A DNA stretch of 64,000 nt from Planctomycetaceae bacterium (lineage in GTDB: Bacteria; Planctomycetota; Planctomycetia; Planctomycetales; Planctomycetaceae): positions 1 through 64,000 of the forward strand of contig CANJQC010000011.1 in assembly GCA_947476295.1 (NCBI GenBank), in the 5' to 3' direction. Below the pieces are notes generated by a model, which did not search any database, was not told where the DNA came from, and worked only from the letters and a program-made list of their open reading frames with translations. Made by a program: the position numbers and the translations under genes. Positions 28,740-40,685 of the stretch are shown piece after piece; positions within the stretch are counted from its first letter, which is position 1; each line of letters opens with the position of its first letter.

Positions 28740-28847
28740 CTCCTGACTCGTTGAATACGGTTTGGATGCAGGTCGTTGCCTGATGATCAATTCAATTTTT
28801 GCGCCTTCAGCCGGTGACTCCGACTGCATTCCATGCAACTTCAGGAG
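28740..28847 (+). promoter_or_regulatory. Putative expression platform: Shine-Dalgarno and its complement
   Basis: The ribosome-binding sequence TCAGGAG at 28841-28847, nine bases before the GTG start at 28857, has an exact 7-nt complement CTCCTGA at 28740-28746, between it and the riboswitch. No hairpin with a U-run is seen in 28651-28856, so control at the level of translation by sequestering the ribosome-binding site is the more likely mechanism. The pairing is seen in the sequence; its use by the riboswitch is inference. Confidence 0.45.
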
Positions 28848-28856
28848 TCCTCACTC

Positions 28857-29753
28857 GTGGCTGAAAACACTCGCCGCCGGCTTCGCGGTTTTACGCTCAT
28901 CGAACTATTGGTAGTAATTGCGATTATCGCAGTCCTTGTGGGTTTGCTGCTGCCCGCCGTACAACAGGCACGTGAAGCGGCACGTCGCATGCAGTGCCGA
29001 AACAGTCTGAAGCAACTGGTTCTCGCGATGCACAACTACGCTGACAACTACGTGGAACAATTCGTGCCATACGTAGTTGAGGATCAGGAGCGATTGAATT
29101 ATCTGCAGACGTTCTCCGGTGGACAAGGTACCGCCCGTTTCTGGTTCGGAACTGTGAACTACAACGAGTCGGACCCGACCAAACAATTGGATTTTGCGAA
29201 TGGTGCGCTAAGTCTGTACATGGAAACGAGCTACCAGTCATTTCAGTGCCCTAACTTTGGTGCGTCACAAATGAATACTGTGCGATTCGGGAGGCCGGCT
29301 ACAGGATTTGGCTATAACGGTCATTATCTGTCGCGTCCCGCAGGAATTGAGTGGCTGCCACCAACCTATGATGCGCAGTTCAGTCCGAAACCGTTGTGTC
29401 GCAGGTTCCGCGACGTCCGCGAATCAGGACGGACTGTCGTCTTTGCCGACAGCGCGGCTGTGAAACTTGTGGGATTCTCTCCATTGTCCTTCAGCTTCGA
29501 AGAAAATTGGCTGCTGGATCCGCCCAGCCAAAATTTCCCGACGGTGCATTTTCGCCATCTGAATTCCGCGAATGTCGCGTTTCTTGACGGACACGTGGAG
29601 GGTGTCTCGTATGCAACGAACGTCGAAGTTCCCGGCGACAATTTTCTATCGGACGAACAGGTGACGCTCATGGAGAAGAATCGCCTCGGCTTCATTTCCG
29701 CCGGGAACCTGCAGGATCCACTGAAACGTGATGAACTGTACGATCTGGAATGA
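28857..29753 (+). CDS. DUF1559 pseudopilin-like protein with H-X9-DG motif
   Basis: The GTG at 28857 is preferred because AGGAG lies nine bases upstream; the ATG at 28833 used in the track overlaps that ribosome-binding site. This gives 298 residues. The N-terminus is a type IV prepilin signal, [38 protein letters not shown], with the glycine-phenylalanine cleavage site and hydrophobic helix. The C-terminal part has the H-X9-DG signature, [16 protein letters not shown], which is known in DUF1559-type proteins very numerous in planctomycetes. The middle is a variable beta domain. The protein is probably processed by a prepilin peptidase and exposed in the periplasm or at the surface. It is the first gene after the cobalamin riboswitch, which is unusual for this family. 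Confidence 0.9.
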   Translation: MAENTRRRLRGFTLIELLVVIAIIAVLVGLLLPAVQQAREAARRMQCRNSLKQLVLAMHNYADNYVEQFVPYVVEDQERLNYLQTFSGGQGTARFWFGTVNYNESDPTKQLDFANGALSLYMETSYQSFQCPNFGASQMNTVRFGRPATGFGYNGHYLSRPAGIEWLPPTYDAQFSPKPLCRRFRDVRESGRTVVFADSAAVKLVGFSPLSFSFEENWLLDPPSQNFPTVHFRHLNSANVAFLDGHVEGVSYATNVEVPGDNFLSDEQVTLMEKNRLGFISAGNLQDPLKRDELYDLE

Positions 29754-32129
29754 CGTCGGCCGGAATCAATGGTTGCGTCTTCCGGTCTCACGTTCAGTGC
29801 GGTAAAACACAGGGTAAGTCGAGCGAACGATGGAGCGTTCAGAGTTCTGCTGCGACCCGGTCGATACCGTTCCAGCTCGCATCAGACTCATGCTCCCCAA
29901 GACTCCTCCTTCAGGCATTCCAGCATCGAACGTCGCAGACGTCGCGCTAAACGAGGCTTCTGTACTGGAATCACGGCAGGCGGCGACGGCGAAGTGGGCG
30001 GCGTTCGCACTGCTGGCCTGGATGTTTTTTCCGGTGCTCACGGGACGAATATACGTCTGCGACGATCTGCAGAATTATCATCTTCCCATCCGGCAGTTTT
30101 ACGCAAACTGTCTTGCTGCCGGAGATTCCTTCGACTGGATGCCCAACCTCTTCAGCGGCTTTTTTCTGACCGGATCAGGGCAGGGCGGCACGTATCATCC
30201 GCTGCACTATTTGCTGTACTCCTGTCTGCCGCTGGGAATGGCTTTTAATCTTGAGATTCTGCTAAGCTATCCCTTCATGCTGTTTGGGATGCAGTTGTTT
30301 CTGCGCCGCCATTTAATCAGACGCGATGCGGCATGGCTGGGGGCCATCGTGTTTACTCTCAGCGGGTTCTGCACACTGCATTTCCTGCACCCTAACGCGA
30401 TCGCTGTCGTCGCTCATATCCCGTGGCTGCTGCTGGTTCAGGATGTACTGCTCAGGCCACACGCTGGCCCGCGACGCTGGAGGATCCCTGCAGAAGCAAG
30501 TATCGCGCTGCTGACGGGATCGCAGTTGTTGCTTGGGTATCCACAGTATGTCTGGTTTTCGGTGCTCGCTGAAATGTCTCTGTGCATTGGGCTCGCGGGA
30601 TGGAACTGGTCGGGCGTCAGGCGACTCCTGCTGATTTGTTTCCTTAAGTGCTTTGGACTCGCGCTGGGTGCCGTACAGTTGCTGCCGTCCATCGCCGCGC
30701 TGGCGGAGTCGGATCGCGCCGCATTGCCGCCGGAGTTCTTCTTTCAACATCCGTTGTCGCTAGCCGATATGCTCCAATGGATTGGCCCGTTTCTGACAAA
30801 GAGCCGTGTGTTCGGAGCAAACACGCATGAACTGGGCGTGTACTGTGGTGCGATTCCCGTGTTACTCGCGTTGTCGCTGATTCGACGACGACAATCACAG
30901 ACCGAAATACGATCGGACGTGGGAAAACATGTATTGATCCCGATGTTAGTCCTGGGACTCCTAGCACTTTTGTTGTCCTTTGGTCGCGATGGCGGGCTTT
31001 ATGTTGTTCAGACGTGGCTGCCGTTGATTGGGAAATTCCGCTATCCGTCTCGCATCGTTGTGCTGCTGCATCTGGTCCTTGCCATGCTGGCGGCAATAGG
31101 CTTCGCGCGATTGATGGTGGATACAGCATCGAGTGAAGTTCGACTGCCGCGACTGATCAGAATTGTGCCGTGGTTGAGCGCCGCAGCCGTCGCAGGAGTC
31201 TTGTCGCTGGGGGATCCGAAAAATTCTGCACCGTGGACTCTAATGATCATCGGTCCGGTACTCTTCTTTCTGGCTGCACAGATGGTGAGGGATCTCGCAC
31301 GCGGCCGTGTCAGCGCCGGATTCATGCTGTTTCTGGCGGGTGATCTGGCGGCGTATGGATTCACGTATGAAGCATTGCAGAACACGAAGACATGGACGGA
31401 AGTTGTCGAATCGCTTCACCAGCCGCCCGGTTCACCGGAAGATGGCCGCATCGTCGCAGAGCTTCAGACTGCCGACGGGGACATCGGCTACGAAGGCAAC
31501 GATCTGCTGCTTGCCGGATGGCATCAGGCAGATGGCTACGAAGGACTGCTGCCCCAGTCGTTTCTGCTGGATCGTAACACAAGCCTGGAATCGCTGCGCA
31601 TCTCGTGCGTCCGGTGGATTAACGCAGGCGGAAACCACAGCAGCATCGCCGGTTTGAAGCCAACCGAAGATCCGCGCTGGCTGGAAGTGCAAAATCCGTT
31701 ACCGCGCGCCAGACTGACGGCGAACACAACGACGATTGCAGATCCGCGCGAGGCGGTCCGGCGACTTCAACCCGATGGGGCCACCGTGGTGGACCGAAAT
31801 CCTGGCTTCCCACAGAGGGGCGGCACTGCTCCCGGTACAGCAACGATTGTCATCGATCGACCCGGCAGGATCGAGATTCAGACGTCCGCTGACAGCCCGC
31901 AGCTCCTGGTTCTGTCCGAACGATTCTCTCGCGGATGGAAGGCAACGGTGAACGGCACACCGATTCCGATCCTGCGAGCCGAAATCGATTTCATGGGCTG
32001 TGTCGCACCGGTCGGCGATGGCACTATTCGTTTTTCCTTCGAACCTGCAACTGTCCGGAATGGTCGCCTCGTTTCCGCTTTCGGGCTGCTGTTGCTCAGT
32101 CTTTATGTCCTGTGTCGCAGAAGGTCATG

Positions 32130-34283
<2,154 letters not shown>

Positions 34284-34422
34284 TAATGCGTCCCCTCAAA
34301 TATCCGGCCATTAGCATTGCCGTATGCTGAAGACCCAGCGAGACATTCACAGATCGAGGCTCGATCGCGTGTCTCCAACAATGACGTGGTCGAAGCATAC
34401 GAATTTCACCCACTTGCCGCGA

Positions 34423-34541
34423 GCGGGGTGTTGATTTAGTCGCTCGGATCTAGTTCTCGTTTAACGGCAAGCCGCAGGCGACTGTTTCCATGAACGCCGA
34501 CGCCTGCGGCTTGCCGTTAAACGATTAAATCAACAGCCTGC
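34423..34541. repeat. Palindromic repeat element, copy 1 (REPIN/MITE-like, ~119 bp)
   Basis: The element begins GCGGGGTGTTGATTTAGTCG and ends CGATTAAATCAACAGCCTGC, so GTTGATTTA and TAAATCAAC form terminal inverted repeats. Inside, CGTTTAACGGCAAGCCGCAGGCG and its complement flank a short loop (ACTGTTTCCATGAACGC). The reverse complement of a second copy at 58727-58844 aligns over the whole length with few differences. It occurs in the gap between the start of glgP and the small hemerythrin-like gene, in non-coding DNA. Confidence 0.85.
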
Positions 34542-34599
34542 GAGCGGCGTGCGGCGCAGCCGACGGAATCCGCTCAAGGGCTAAATGTCGATACACCCA

Positions 34600-34627
34600 T
34601 TGAAAAAAAAGTGGCCGGTTGTAGAAT
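34600..34627 (+). promoter_or_regulatory. Candidate sigma-70 promoter
   Basis: TTGAAA (34600-34605) and TAGAAT (34622-34627) are separated by 16 bases and lie 47 bp before the ATG at 34675. Each box has one mismatch to the consensus. This fits the start of the small hemerythrin-like gene and lies outside the nearby palindromic repeat. Confidence 0.5.
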
Positions 34628-34674
34628 CCAGTCCGTGGAATTGAGCGTCCAGTTTAAGTAAGGATGACAGTTCG

Positions 34675-35292
34675 ATGAACAAGCGCATTTCTCCAAACAA
34701 GCGGATTTCTCCAAACAAGCGAATTCGCCGCGAGCTCGGGAAGGCAAGGCTGATTGGCAAAGACGGCTTGCTGACAGTACCTTCGGTTACCGGGAATCTC
34801 GCCACTCTGGAAGTCACGGATCGGAATGCTGGTGCAACTGAGTCCCGTGACAATTTCGTCGTGATGCCGTACGTGCGGGACAACCCGGAATGGACACTTG
34901 AGTATCTTCTGCTTGGGGATCTCGCCGACCTTTTGAGTGAAGGTTATGACGAGGAAAATCGCAAGTGGCTTCTGGTTGTCCTAGAGGGGCTGTTGGATGC
35001 CATCCCAGCCGAAAGAAGAAGCGAGCGATTCATTAAGCTGCGAAGAGCGTATCCTGATTCCCTAGGGCTGCTGCAGTCACTGACACAACTTGAGGCGGAA
35101 CACGACGCGATGATCTTTCAGCTGCGAAGACTCCGAAATCGCGTGGCGTGGCGGCTTTCGCTCCTAGATGTCGTTGCTGCTGAAGTTGTCCTCGATCTGA
35201 AACGCTGGTTAGTGACGTTTCAGAATTTTTGTAAGCGCGAACATCGATTGCATTATTTCGAGGAAGATAATGCCGGTCGCCGTGAAATCTGA
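34675..35292 (+). CDS. Hypothetical protein, weakly hemerythrin-like, with repeated N-terminus
   Basis: The protein has 205 residues, preceded by TAAGGATGACAG at Shine-Dalgarno distance and a candidate promoter. The first 21 residues are built from a tandem repeat, NKRISP-NKRISP-NKRIRR, encoded by nearly identical 18-bp units. The rest is largely helical. LTQLEAEHDAMIFQLRRLRNRV and, 40 residues later, FCKREHRLHYFEEDNAG resemble the first and last metal-binding helices of hemerythrin-like HHE proteins (Glu-His ... His ... His-x-x-Glu-Glu), but the match is by eye and partial. No signal peptide or membrane segment is seen. The convergent DUF6580 gene starts its stop codon only 7 bp away. Confidence 0.6.
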   Translation: MNKRISPNKRISPNKRIRRELGKARLIGKDGLLTVPSVTGNLATLEVTDRNAGATESRDNFVVMPYVRDNPEWTLEYLLLGDLADLLSEGYDEENRKWLLVVLEGLLDAIPAERRSERFIKLRRAYPDSLGLLQSLTQLEAEHDAMIFQLRRLRNRVAWRLSLLDVVAAEVVLDLKRWLVTFQNFCKREHRLHYFEEDNAGRREI

Positions 35293-35299
35293 CAGAGCG

Positions 35300-35881
35300 T
35301 CAGCGCGCGACTGATGAAGTTTCAATCGAGGCTGACGCTTCGTTCTTTACGGTCAGAGACATCAACTGCATGGCGCCAATAAATACGACCGTGAATCCGA
35401 TGTCTCCTGTAAATGTGCCTCGTACGAATGGGATGGCGTTTACAAAGCATGTCTTCAGTCCAGCGGGCGTCCACGGATATAAGTATTGGCCAGCTTCGTG
35501 CGGCATGCACCATACGCCTAGGTTACTGATCAGAAAGAAGACTGTGCCGGCAAGCAGTCCCGTTCCGAACGCAGCCGGGATGTGTCTTGGCTGAATCCAT
35601 CGTCCAAGCGCGCAAATTGCGATGTATGCGGCGTAGTCGAACATCCAGGAGCCGTAGAATCCGTGGCCGGTCTTTGCTTCGATAATGCCGTCTGTGAGGG
35701 CTCGGCATCCCAACAGAATAAGAATCCCTAGCCAAGCTGGTCGCACGACTGCACCGCAGAGAACGGCGAGAGCGCCCAGTGCGGAGAAATTCATGTATGG
35801 GCGATCGATGAGACGCAGAGAGACTGCAACCACGCAGGCCGCAGCAACTACGATCCAGGATGTTCTGTTCATTCGAATCAT
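35300..35881 (-). CDS. DUF6580 family membrane protein
   Basis: The protein has 193 residues and about five membrane helices (WIVVAAACVVAVSLRLI, FSALGALAVLCGAVV, WLGILILLGC, FGTGLLAGTVFFLISNLGVW, FTVVFIGAMQLMSLT). The pattern NFSALGALA near the start, FFLISNLGVWCMPHEAGQYLYPWTPAGLKTCFVNAIPF and GDIGFTVVF is that of DUF6580 proteins of unknown function. It follows tsaC (start 37 bp upstream of M1) on the same strand and may be the last gene of the PQQ-tsaC-DUF6580 run. It ends 7 bp from the convergent hypothetical gene. Confidence 0.8.
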   Translation of the reverse strand: MIRMNRTSWIVVAAACVVAVSLRLIDRPYMNFSALGALAVLCGAVVRPAWLGILILLGCRALTDGIIEAKTGHGFYGSWMFDYAAYIAICALGRWIQPRHIPAAFGTGLLAGTVFFLISNLGVWCMPHEAGQYLYPWTPAGLKTCFVNAIPFVRGTFTGDIGFTVVFIGAMQLMSLTVKNEASASIETSSVAR

Positions 35882-35918
35882 TTCATACCGAAATCGGCGT
35901 TACAAAATTGAGAGATTG

Positions 35919-36884
35919 TTAATGGGCCGCTCGCCGCAAACGATCATTTAAAGCAACGCCCAACCCGAGAGCCGGAAATTCATGCGCGATGATAACATCC
36001 AGATCGGATGCGTCGAGAGATCTCATGGCCGCAAAGAAATTTGCAGCACAAGTTTGCAGATTTTCGTCGTCACACAGGGACTCAATTCTTGCAAATCGAC
36101 CAGAAAACGGCTGTTTGCCTGCAGTGAGCAGCCCGCACCGCAGTCCCGCGATTGGTTCTGCCAACCGGTCGTGATCGACCAGGATCAGTCGCGTGCCGGG
36201 CGCGTAGTGACGACTGAGCATTCCCGGGGCCAATTGAGCTGCATTGTCCAGAGACGCATCTGACCTCGCAATTTCGACCGTGCCGATGATACGTTGTATA
36301 TCTTCGACAGGACACCCGCCGTGACGCAGCAGAATGGGTCGCTCCGTCATCAATGACAACACTGTGGACTCAAGACCCACAGCACAGGGACCGCCATCTA
36401 CGATATAATCGACGTTTCGACCCAGGCCATCGGCGACATGCTGCGCCGTCGTCGGGCTGATGCCACCGAACGGATTGGCACTCGGTGCGGCCACGGGACA
36501 ACCGGCTGCTTTCAGAAGTTCGATCGCCACCGGATGCCGCGGAATGCGAATACCGACGCCTGGCAAACCAGCCGTCACAAGGTCCGGGATCAGATCGCGT
36601 TTAGGAAGGACAAGAGTCAATGGGCCGGGCCAAAATTCACTGGCCAGCAATCGAGCGGTCTCAGGAAACTTACTGACAACGCATTCAACCTGCGAGAGGT
36701 CCGCGACATGCACAATCAGAGGATCAAACGTCGGGCGCTGCTTGGCTGCAAAGATGCGAGCCACGGCCGTCGGATTGGACGCATCGGCTCCAAGTCCATA
36801 AACCGTTTCGGTCGGAAACGCAACAAGATGCCCTGTTCGCAGCAACTCGGCAGCGGATTGAAGACTGGCGGCACATGAATTCAT
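35919..36884 (-). CDS. tsaC: Threonylcarbamoyl-AMP synthase (Sua5/YwlC type)
   Basis: The ATG at 36884 gives 321 residues; a GTG at 36896 overlapping the stop of the previous gene is the track's choice. The YrdC domain is clear: AAELLRTGHLVAFPTETVYGLGADA, IFAAKQRPTFDPLIVHV, EFWPGPLTLVLPKR, GVGIRIPRHPVAIELL and PVAAPSANPFGGISPT. The C-terminal ~110 residues (LAPGMLSRHYAPGTRLILVD onward) are the Sua5-specific domain, so this is the long Sua5 form rather than the short TsaC form. It makes threonylcarbamoyl-AMP for the universal t6A tRNA modification. The start is translationally coupled to the PQQ-propeller gene, 9 bp upstream. Confidence 0.93.
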   Translation of the reverse strand: MNSCAASLQSAAELLRTGHLVAFPTETVYGLGADASNPTAVARIFAAKQRPTFDPLIVHVADLSQVECVVSKFPETARLLASEFWPGPLTLVLPKRDLIPDLVTAGLPGVGIRIPRHPVAIELLKAAGCPVAAPSANPFGGISPTTAQHVADGLGRNVDYIVDGGPCAVGLESTVLSLMTERPILLRHGGCPVEDIQRIIGTVEIARSDASLDNAAQLAPGMLSRHYAPGTRLILVDHDRLAEPIAGLRCGLLTAGKQPFSGRFARIESLCDDENLQTCAANFFAAMRSLDASDLDVIIAHEFPALGLGVALNDRLRRAAH

Positions 36885-36892
36885 ACTAGGCC

Positions 36893-38215
36893 TCACTCGG
36901 CCAAATCCACGCAGATGATTTCCTTGTCATTTCGAATGTACGCATGCTTGTTTGCAAAAGCTGGCATGCTCCAGACGACGTCACGTCCGAATGCTGCGTT
37001 GGTTTGGTCAATCACTTTGACTCGATCGATTTCGGTGTAGCCGTCCGGTGACAATTTCGCGAGAAGCAATTCACCCAGTTCGTTGAACAGGATGTATCGA
37101 TCTTCGTGCCGAACGATGAATGCAGTCTCCGAGCCGGCAGCACGAAGTCCGATCGGATCCGGTGTTTCCCACAGGCGTTCTCCATCAGGGATTGAGACAG
37201 CACGCATAACGCCTTTCTGATCCATACCATACAAGACGTTTCCGTCAACAATCGGCTGCACATTGACGGGAGAGATGAGGTTCTGTTTGTCGCGCCAGAC
37301 TTCGGTCGCTGCGGGCTTCGAAGGATCCATCTGAATTAGGATGTTTCGGCCGCTGTAACCCGCAGCGTACAGATAATCGCCGATCATCACAGGCGACATG
37401 ATAATAGAACCATTTGTGGCTTCGTACGGGATCGACCAGTATTCTCTACCTGTCTCCGGATCGATCGACGACACAGCATTTGGACGCAGCAAGATCAATT
37501 GCCGCACGCCGCCGTGTTTGAAAATCGTGGGTGGTGAATAACCTTGTTCCGGTGACGTTGTGCTCCTCCACACTTCCTTCCCACTGTGCTTGTTGAATGC
37601 GACGATATGACTTCCTGCGCCGCCGGCAAGACACAAAAGATTATCGCCATCTATTAGGGGATGAGCCGCATAGCCCCAGATCGCCGCTTTGGTTTCGTAC
37701 TTCTGCTTTAGATCGTGTGACCAAATCACGCGGCCATTGGCAATACTCAGGCACAGCAGATTGCCTTCAGCGCCCAGCGTGTAGACGCATTCGCTTTCGA
37801 CGTTCGGCGTGCAGCGTGGGCCTGACGGATACGAGATCGCGTACTTGACGGGATAATCGTGTGTCCATAAAACCTCGCCCGTGGCTTCTTCAAGGCAGTG
37901 GATGCGTTCCTGTCCGGTGAATTCGTTGCGATCGAAGTTATCAACTTTTACGTCGGCGGTTGTCACGTAGTCGGTGATGAAGACTCTTCCATCTGCAACC
38001 GCCGGACCAGCATAGCCGCCAGCGAGCGGCGTGCGCCACAACACTTTCGGCCCACCGTCCGGAAATTTTTGGACAATCCCGCCTTCGCGCCAGACATTGT
38101 CACGGTTTGGTCCCATCCATTGAGGCCAGTCGTCGGCTGTGGCTACTGAGTGCAAGGCCACCATACCAATTATCAATGCCAATCCGGCATTCATTGTCCA
38201 TCGCAGGCACTTCAT
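36893..38215 (-). CDS. Exported PQQ-like beta-propeller protein (BamB-like fold)
   Basis: The protein has 440 residues with a signal peptide (MKCLRWTMNAGLALIIGMVALHSVATA). The mature part starts DDWPQWMGPNRDNVW, a phrase very common in planctomycete PQQ-repeat proteins, and has successive repeats such as GRVFITDY...LEEATGEVLWTH, CVYTLGAEGNLLCLSIANGRVIWSH, DPETGREYWSIPY and IPDGERLWETP. It is more likely a soluble periplasmic propeller than the outer-membrane lipoprotein BamB because no lipobox is present. Nothing points to enzymatic use of PQQ. Its stop codon overlaps the possible GTG start of tsaC. Confidence 0.85.
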   Translation of the reverse strand: MKCLRWTMNAGLALIIGMVALHSVATADDWPQWMGPNRDNVWREGGIVQKFPDGGPKVLWRTPLAGGYAGPAVADGRVFITDYVTTADVKVDNFDRNEFTGQERIHCLEEATGEVLWTHDYPVKYAISYPSGPRCTPNVESECVYTLGAEGNLLCLSIANGRVIWSHDLKQKYETKAAIWGYAAHPLIDGDNLLCLAGGAGSHIVAFNKHSGKEVWRSTTSPEQGYSPPTIFKHGGVRQLILLRPNAVSSIDPETGREYWSIPYEATNGSIIMSPVMIGDYLYAAGYSGRNILIQMDPSKPAATEVWRDKQNLISPVNVQPIVDGNVLYGMDQKGVMRAVSIPDGERLWETPDPIGLRAAGSETAFIVRHEDRYILFNELGELLLAKLSPDGYTEIDRVKVIDQTNAAFGRDVVWSMPAFANKHAYIRNDKEIICVDLAE

Positions 38216-38418
38216 TCTCCGTCTCCAAAATCGTACTCAGTCCTGATCAGTATGCGGCTCAATGCCAGACTCAGCCTATTCTGCGCGAACGTCCGATGAA
38301 CCGCATCCGACGATAGTTATAAGCCAGTCGAGGCATTCATGGTCATCAGAAAACATCGGAAGGTCGTCGCCGCGGTCTGTGCCTTCTGGTCAAACTGGTG
38401 GACAGGAAACCCTGGCGC

Positions 38419-38847
38419 TCAGCGTTGCCAAACCCGGACCATTTTGCCTTGGTATGACGCCTCCGCAACCAGCCGTCCGGAGCCCATGCAAGTCGTTCCG
38501 CATCCGACCCCAACAAAGCACCCCATCGGAGCTGGTCGTATGTGGCCGCAGGTACCACGGCTGGCCATCAGTCGGGCTTCTTCTTCCGCCCAGGCCTGCA
38601 TCGAGTTCCCCTGCACTACGGACGAACCGTTCGTGCTTTCAAAGCTAACTGGCTGAACCTGCTGCTGAGAACTACTTTGACCGATTTGTGAATAAACAGC
38701 CGGGGTTGTTCCTGTTGTGTAGCGCATGGGCGACGGAGACTGCCAAGTACCGCCCCGATAATTCGAGACACGGTGCCTGCCGCGTGCTTCAGTCACTCCA
38801 CTGGTCATACCAATCAACAGAATCGCCAACATCCAAAACCGAATCAT
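38419..38847 (-). CDS. Small secreted planctomycete protein, function unknown
   Basis: The ATG at 38847 follows a perfect Shine-Dalgarno sequence, GGAGGTATTTGG, and begins a signal peptide (MIRFWMLAILLIGMTSGVTEA); the track start at 38886 would hide both. The mature protein is about 120 residues: a Ser/Gln/Thr-rich linker (GQSSSQQQVQPVSF) and a C-terminal domain WAEEEARLMASRGTCGHIRPAPMGCFVGVGCG that resembles small secreted planctomycete proteins with an H-x-G/P...EGVG pattern. Four cysteines are in the last 50 residues. The family has no known function to my knowledge. It is 203 bp upstream of the PQQ gene, same strand, probably a separate unit. Confidence 0.65.
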   Translation of the reverse strand: MIRFWMLAILLIGMTSGVTEARGRHRVSNYRGGTWQSPSPMRYTTGTTPAVYSQIGQSSSQQQVQPVSFESTNGSSVVQGNSMQAWAEEEARLMASRGTCGHIRPAPMGCFVGVGCGTTCMGSGRLVAEASYQGKMVRVWQR

Positions 38848-39191
38848 CCAAATACCTCCATCAAACCAAGCATCGCCGCAGTACATTCCGCGACGTCTTC
38901 CGCAATTTTACCACGTCACCTGGCAATGCGAACTGGTGACAGGTCTTCGACTCGGAATACCCCAATGATCCGAATGTTTCATGTTTTTATCGCCTAGGCC
39001 TTGTTGTTTGCTCGAAGTAAAACTACCAAAGTGACGCTCGACACGATCCTTGGGGAAAGGCTGAGAAGAGTGTGGTGGCGGCGATTCCACCCCGATGTCG
39101 TGGTCAGCAATTCCCTGGAGACACAATCCGCTGAGGACCGTTCCTGAAATAACTGTCCTCAGCTGCGAGAAATCCGGATGCAATCACAATT
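38848..39191. other. 344-bp divergent intergenic region
   Basis: This gap separates the divergent small secreted protein gene and the EamA transporter gene. It must hold both promoters, but no convincing -10/-35 pair was found. The minus-strand ORF 38908-39183 has no recognisable motif and looks like a chance frame. Confidence 0.35.
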
Positions 39192-40229
39192 ATGAACGCT
39201 CAAGTGACATCACAATCCAAATTGCCGAGCGAGCGGTCTCTGTGGCTGGCAGATTTGTCGCTGCTGCTGGTGGCAGTCATTTGGGGCGTGAACATCCCTG
39301 TGATGAAAATTGCATTGCTGAAGATCGACGCTTATGCGCTCAATGCAGTTCGTCTGATTGTGTCATCAATTGTGCTGGTTTGGTTTGCGCGGCGGGAATT
39401 CATCAATGGCATCACTCCGGCGAGTTCGCTCCTGAAACGTGACGTCTTCATCTATGCATCCATCGTTTCTGTAGCGTATCAGTTTCTTTTTCTGCTGGCC
39501 GTTTCTCACACGACGTCTGCCAATGTCGCGTTGATCATGGCGACTGTCCCGATGTGGACGGCGATCGGTGCAAGATTCTTCCTGAAAGAGGTTTTGCCCC
39601 TGATGGCGTGGGGGGGGCTGATCATCGCTTTTGCCGGAACAATGATCGTGACTCTGCAGAAGGGCCCCGCGCCGACCAGCAACACCAGGGTAGTAGCTTC
39701 CTTTCAGGACATCACTTCGAAATCTGAGGGTTCAACCCTAACCGACAATCGTAAAGATTCGTATCGTCCGCTTGGCAACCTGCTCGCGTTGTCCGCCGCG
39801 CTCGCCTGGGCGGCAGGCACGGTGTTCAGTCGTCCCCTGCTTGGGAAAATCTCGCCTACTCAATTGTCTGCGTGTTCAGCCACACTCGGTTTGCCGTTTC
39901 ACATTGTTATTGCGCTGGTGTTCGGATGGGACTCCGTGCCTGCCAGTGCTGCCGCATTGAAAGACGTGTCGCTGATCGCCTGCATCCTGTACTCAGGCGT
40001 TCTGTCTACAGGTCTGGCTCTGGCGATGTGGAGTTACGGAGTGAAACAGGCCGGAGCGGCCCAGGCGGCCATGATCCAAAATCTGACGCCGATTGTGGCA
40101 ATGGCAGCGGCGTGGGTGTGGCTTGGGGAGACGATCAACGCGGCTCAAGCCCTTGGCGGCGGCATGATCATCGGTGGTCTGTTGTTTATGCGCAGAAGCC
40201 GCAGTCCGGTCTCCAGTCGCACCACTTGA
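39192..40229 (+). CDS. EamA-family (DMT superfamily) transporter
   Basis: The protein has 345 residues with ten predicted membrane helices in two EamA halves: the first starts LADLSLLLVAVIWGVNIPVMK and has VSHTTSANVALIMATVPMWTAIGA and WGGLIIAFAGTMIVTLQ; the second starts LGNLLALSAALAWAAGTVFSR and ends MIQNLTPIVAMAAAWVWLGETI and ALGGGMIIGGLLFMRRS. A ~35-residue hydrophilic loop (VVASFQDITSKSEGS...) joins the halves, longer than usual. Members export amino acids, nucleobases or other metabolites; the substrate cannot be told. The gene stands alone, followed by 456 bp of non-coding DNA. Confidence 0.9.
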   Translation: MNAQVTSQSKLPSERSLWLADLSLLLVAVIWGVNIPVMKIALLKIDAYALNAVRLIVSSIVLVWFARREFINGITPASSLLKRDVFIYASIVSVAYQFLFLLAVSHTTSANVALIMATVPMWTAIGARFFLKEVLPLMAWGGLIIAFAGTMIVTLQKGPAPTSNTRVVASFQDITSKSEGSTLTDNRKDSYRPLGNLLALSAALAWAAGTVFSRPLLGKISPTQLSACSATLGLPFHIVIALVFGWDSVPASAAALKDVSLIACILYSGVLSTGLALAMWSYGVKQAGAAQAAMIQNLTPIVAMAAAWVWLGETINAAQALGGGMIIGGLLFMRRSRSPVSSRTT

Positions 40230-40685
40230 ATAGCTTGTTTCGGTTGGAAAAGACGGATGCTTGTTTCCGGTTCCGGTGGTTGGGTTTTTTCTGAAGACAT
40301 TGCTGAGAAGTCGTCGAATCCTGAATAGGACAGCACATTGAACCAGTTCCGGCAGACGACTGCCTGCGGTCCGATCAGTTCTGGCGAAGGAGTGGGGGGG
40401 AACGTTCCTGACGAATTTAACGCCATATGCGGCGCGGCGGCAAAGGAAGCCAGGTCGATATAACCGGTGTAACTCTTGCATGTTTGACACAATGATCTTG
40501 CATCTGCGGGGTATCGTTTTAGAATTTGACTGGTGAGTCAAACTACGCAGGATATTGCGAGTTCAGAGTTTTGGTCAAATTTAGTTGTTCGACGAGAACA
40601 GATGGTGTTGGCGACAACATCACGCTGATGGCTGCTGGCACAATCATTTTTGCACGGACATCCCCTTCTGGGAGTATTGGAACAC
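40230..40685. other. 456-bp intergenic stretch
   Basis: No supported gene was found. Minus-strand ORFs 40145-40492 and 39993-40541 are shadows or chance frames without motifs. A GGGAG Shine-Dalgarno sequence (about 40671) for the next gene is the only clear signal. No convincing promoter was seen. Confidence 0.35.

Noticed and set aside
28538-28783. ORF of 81 aa overlapping the riboswitch
   Set aside because: It lies inside the aptamer and its downstream leader; no coding signal.
40640-40665. TGGCAC...TTGC, resembling a sigma-54 promoter ahead of the HTH gene
   Set aside because: The spacing between the GG and GC elements is eight instead of five bases.
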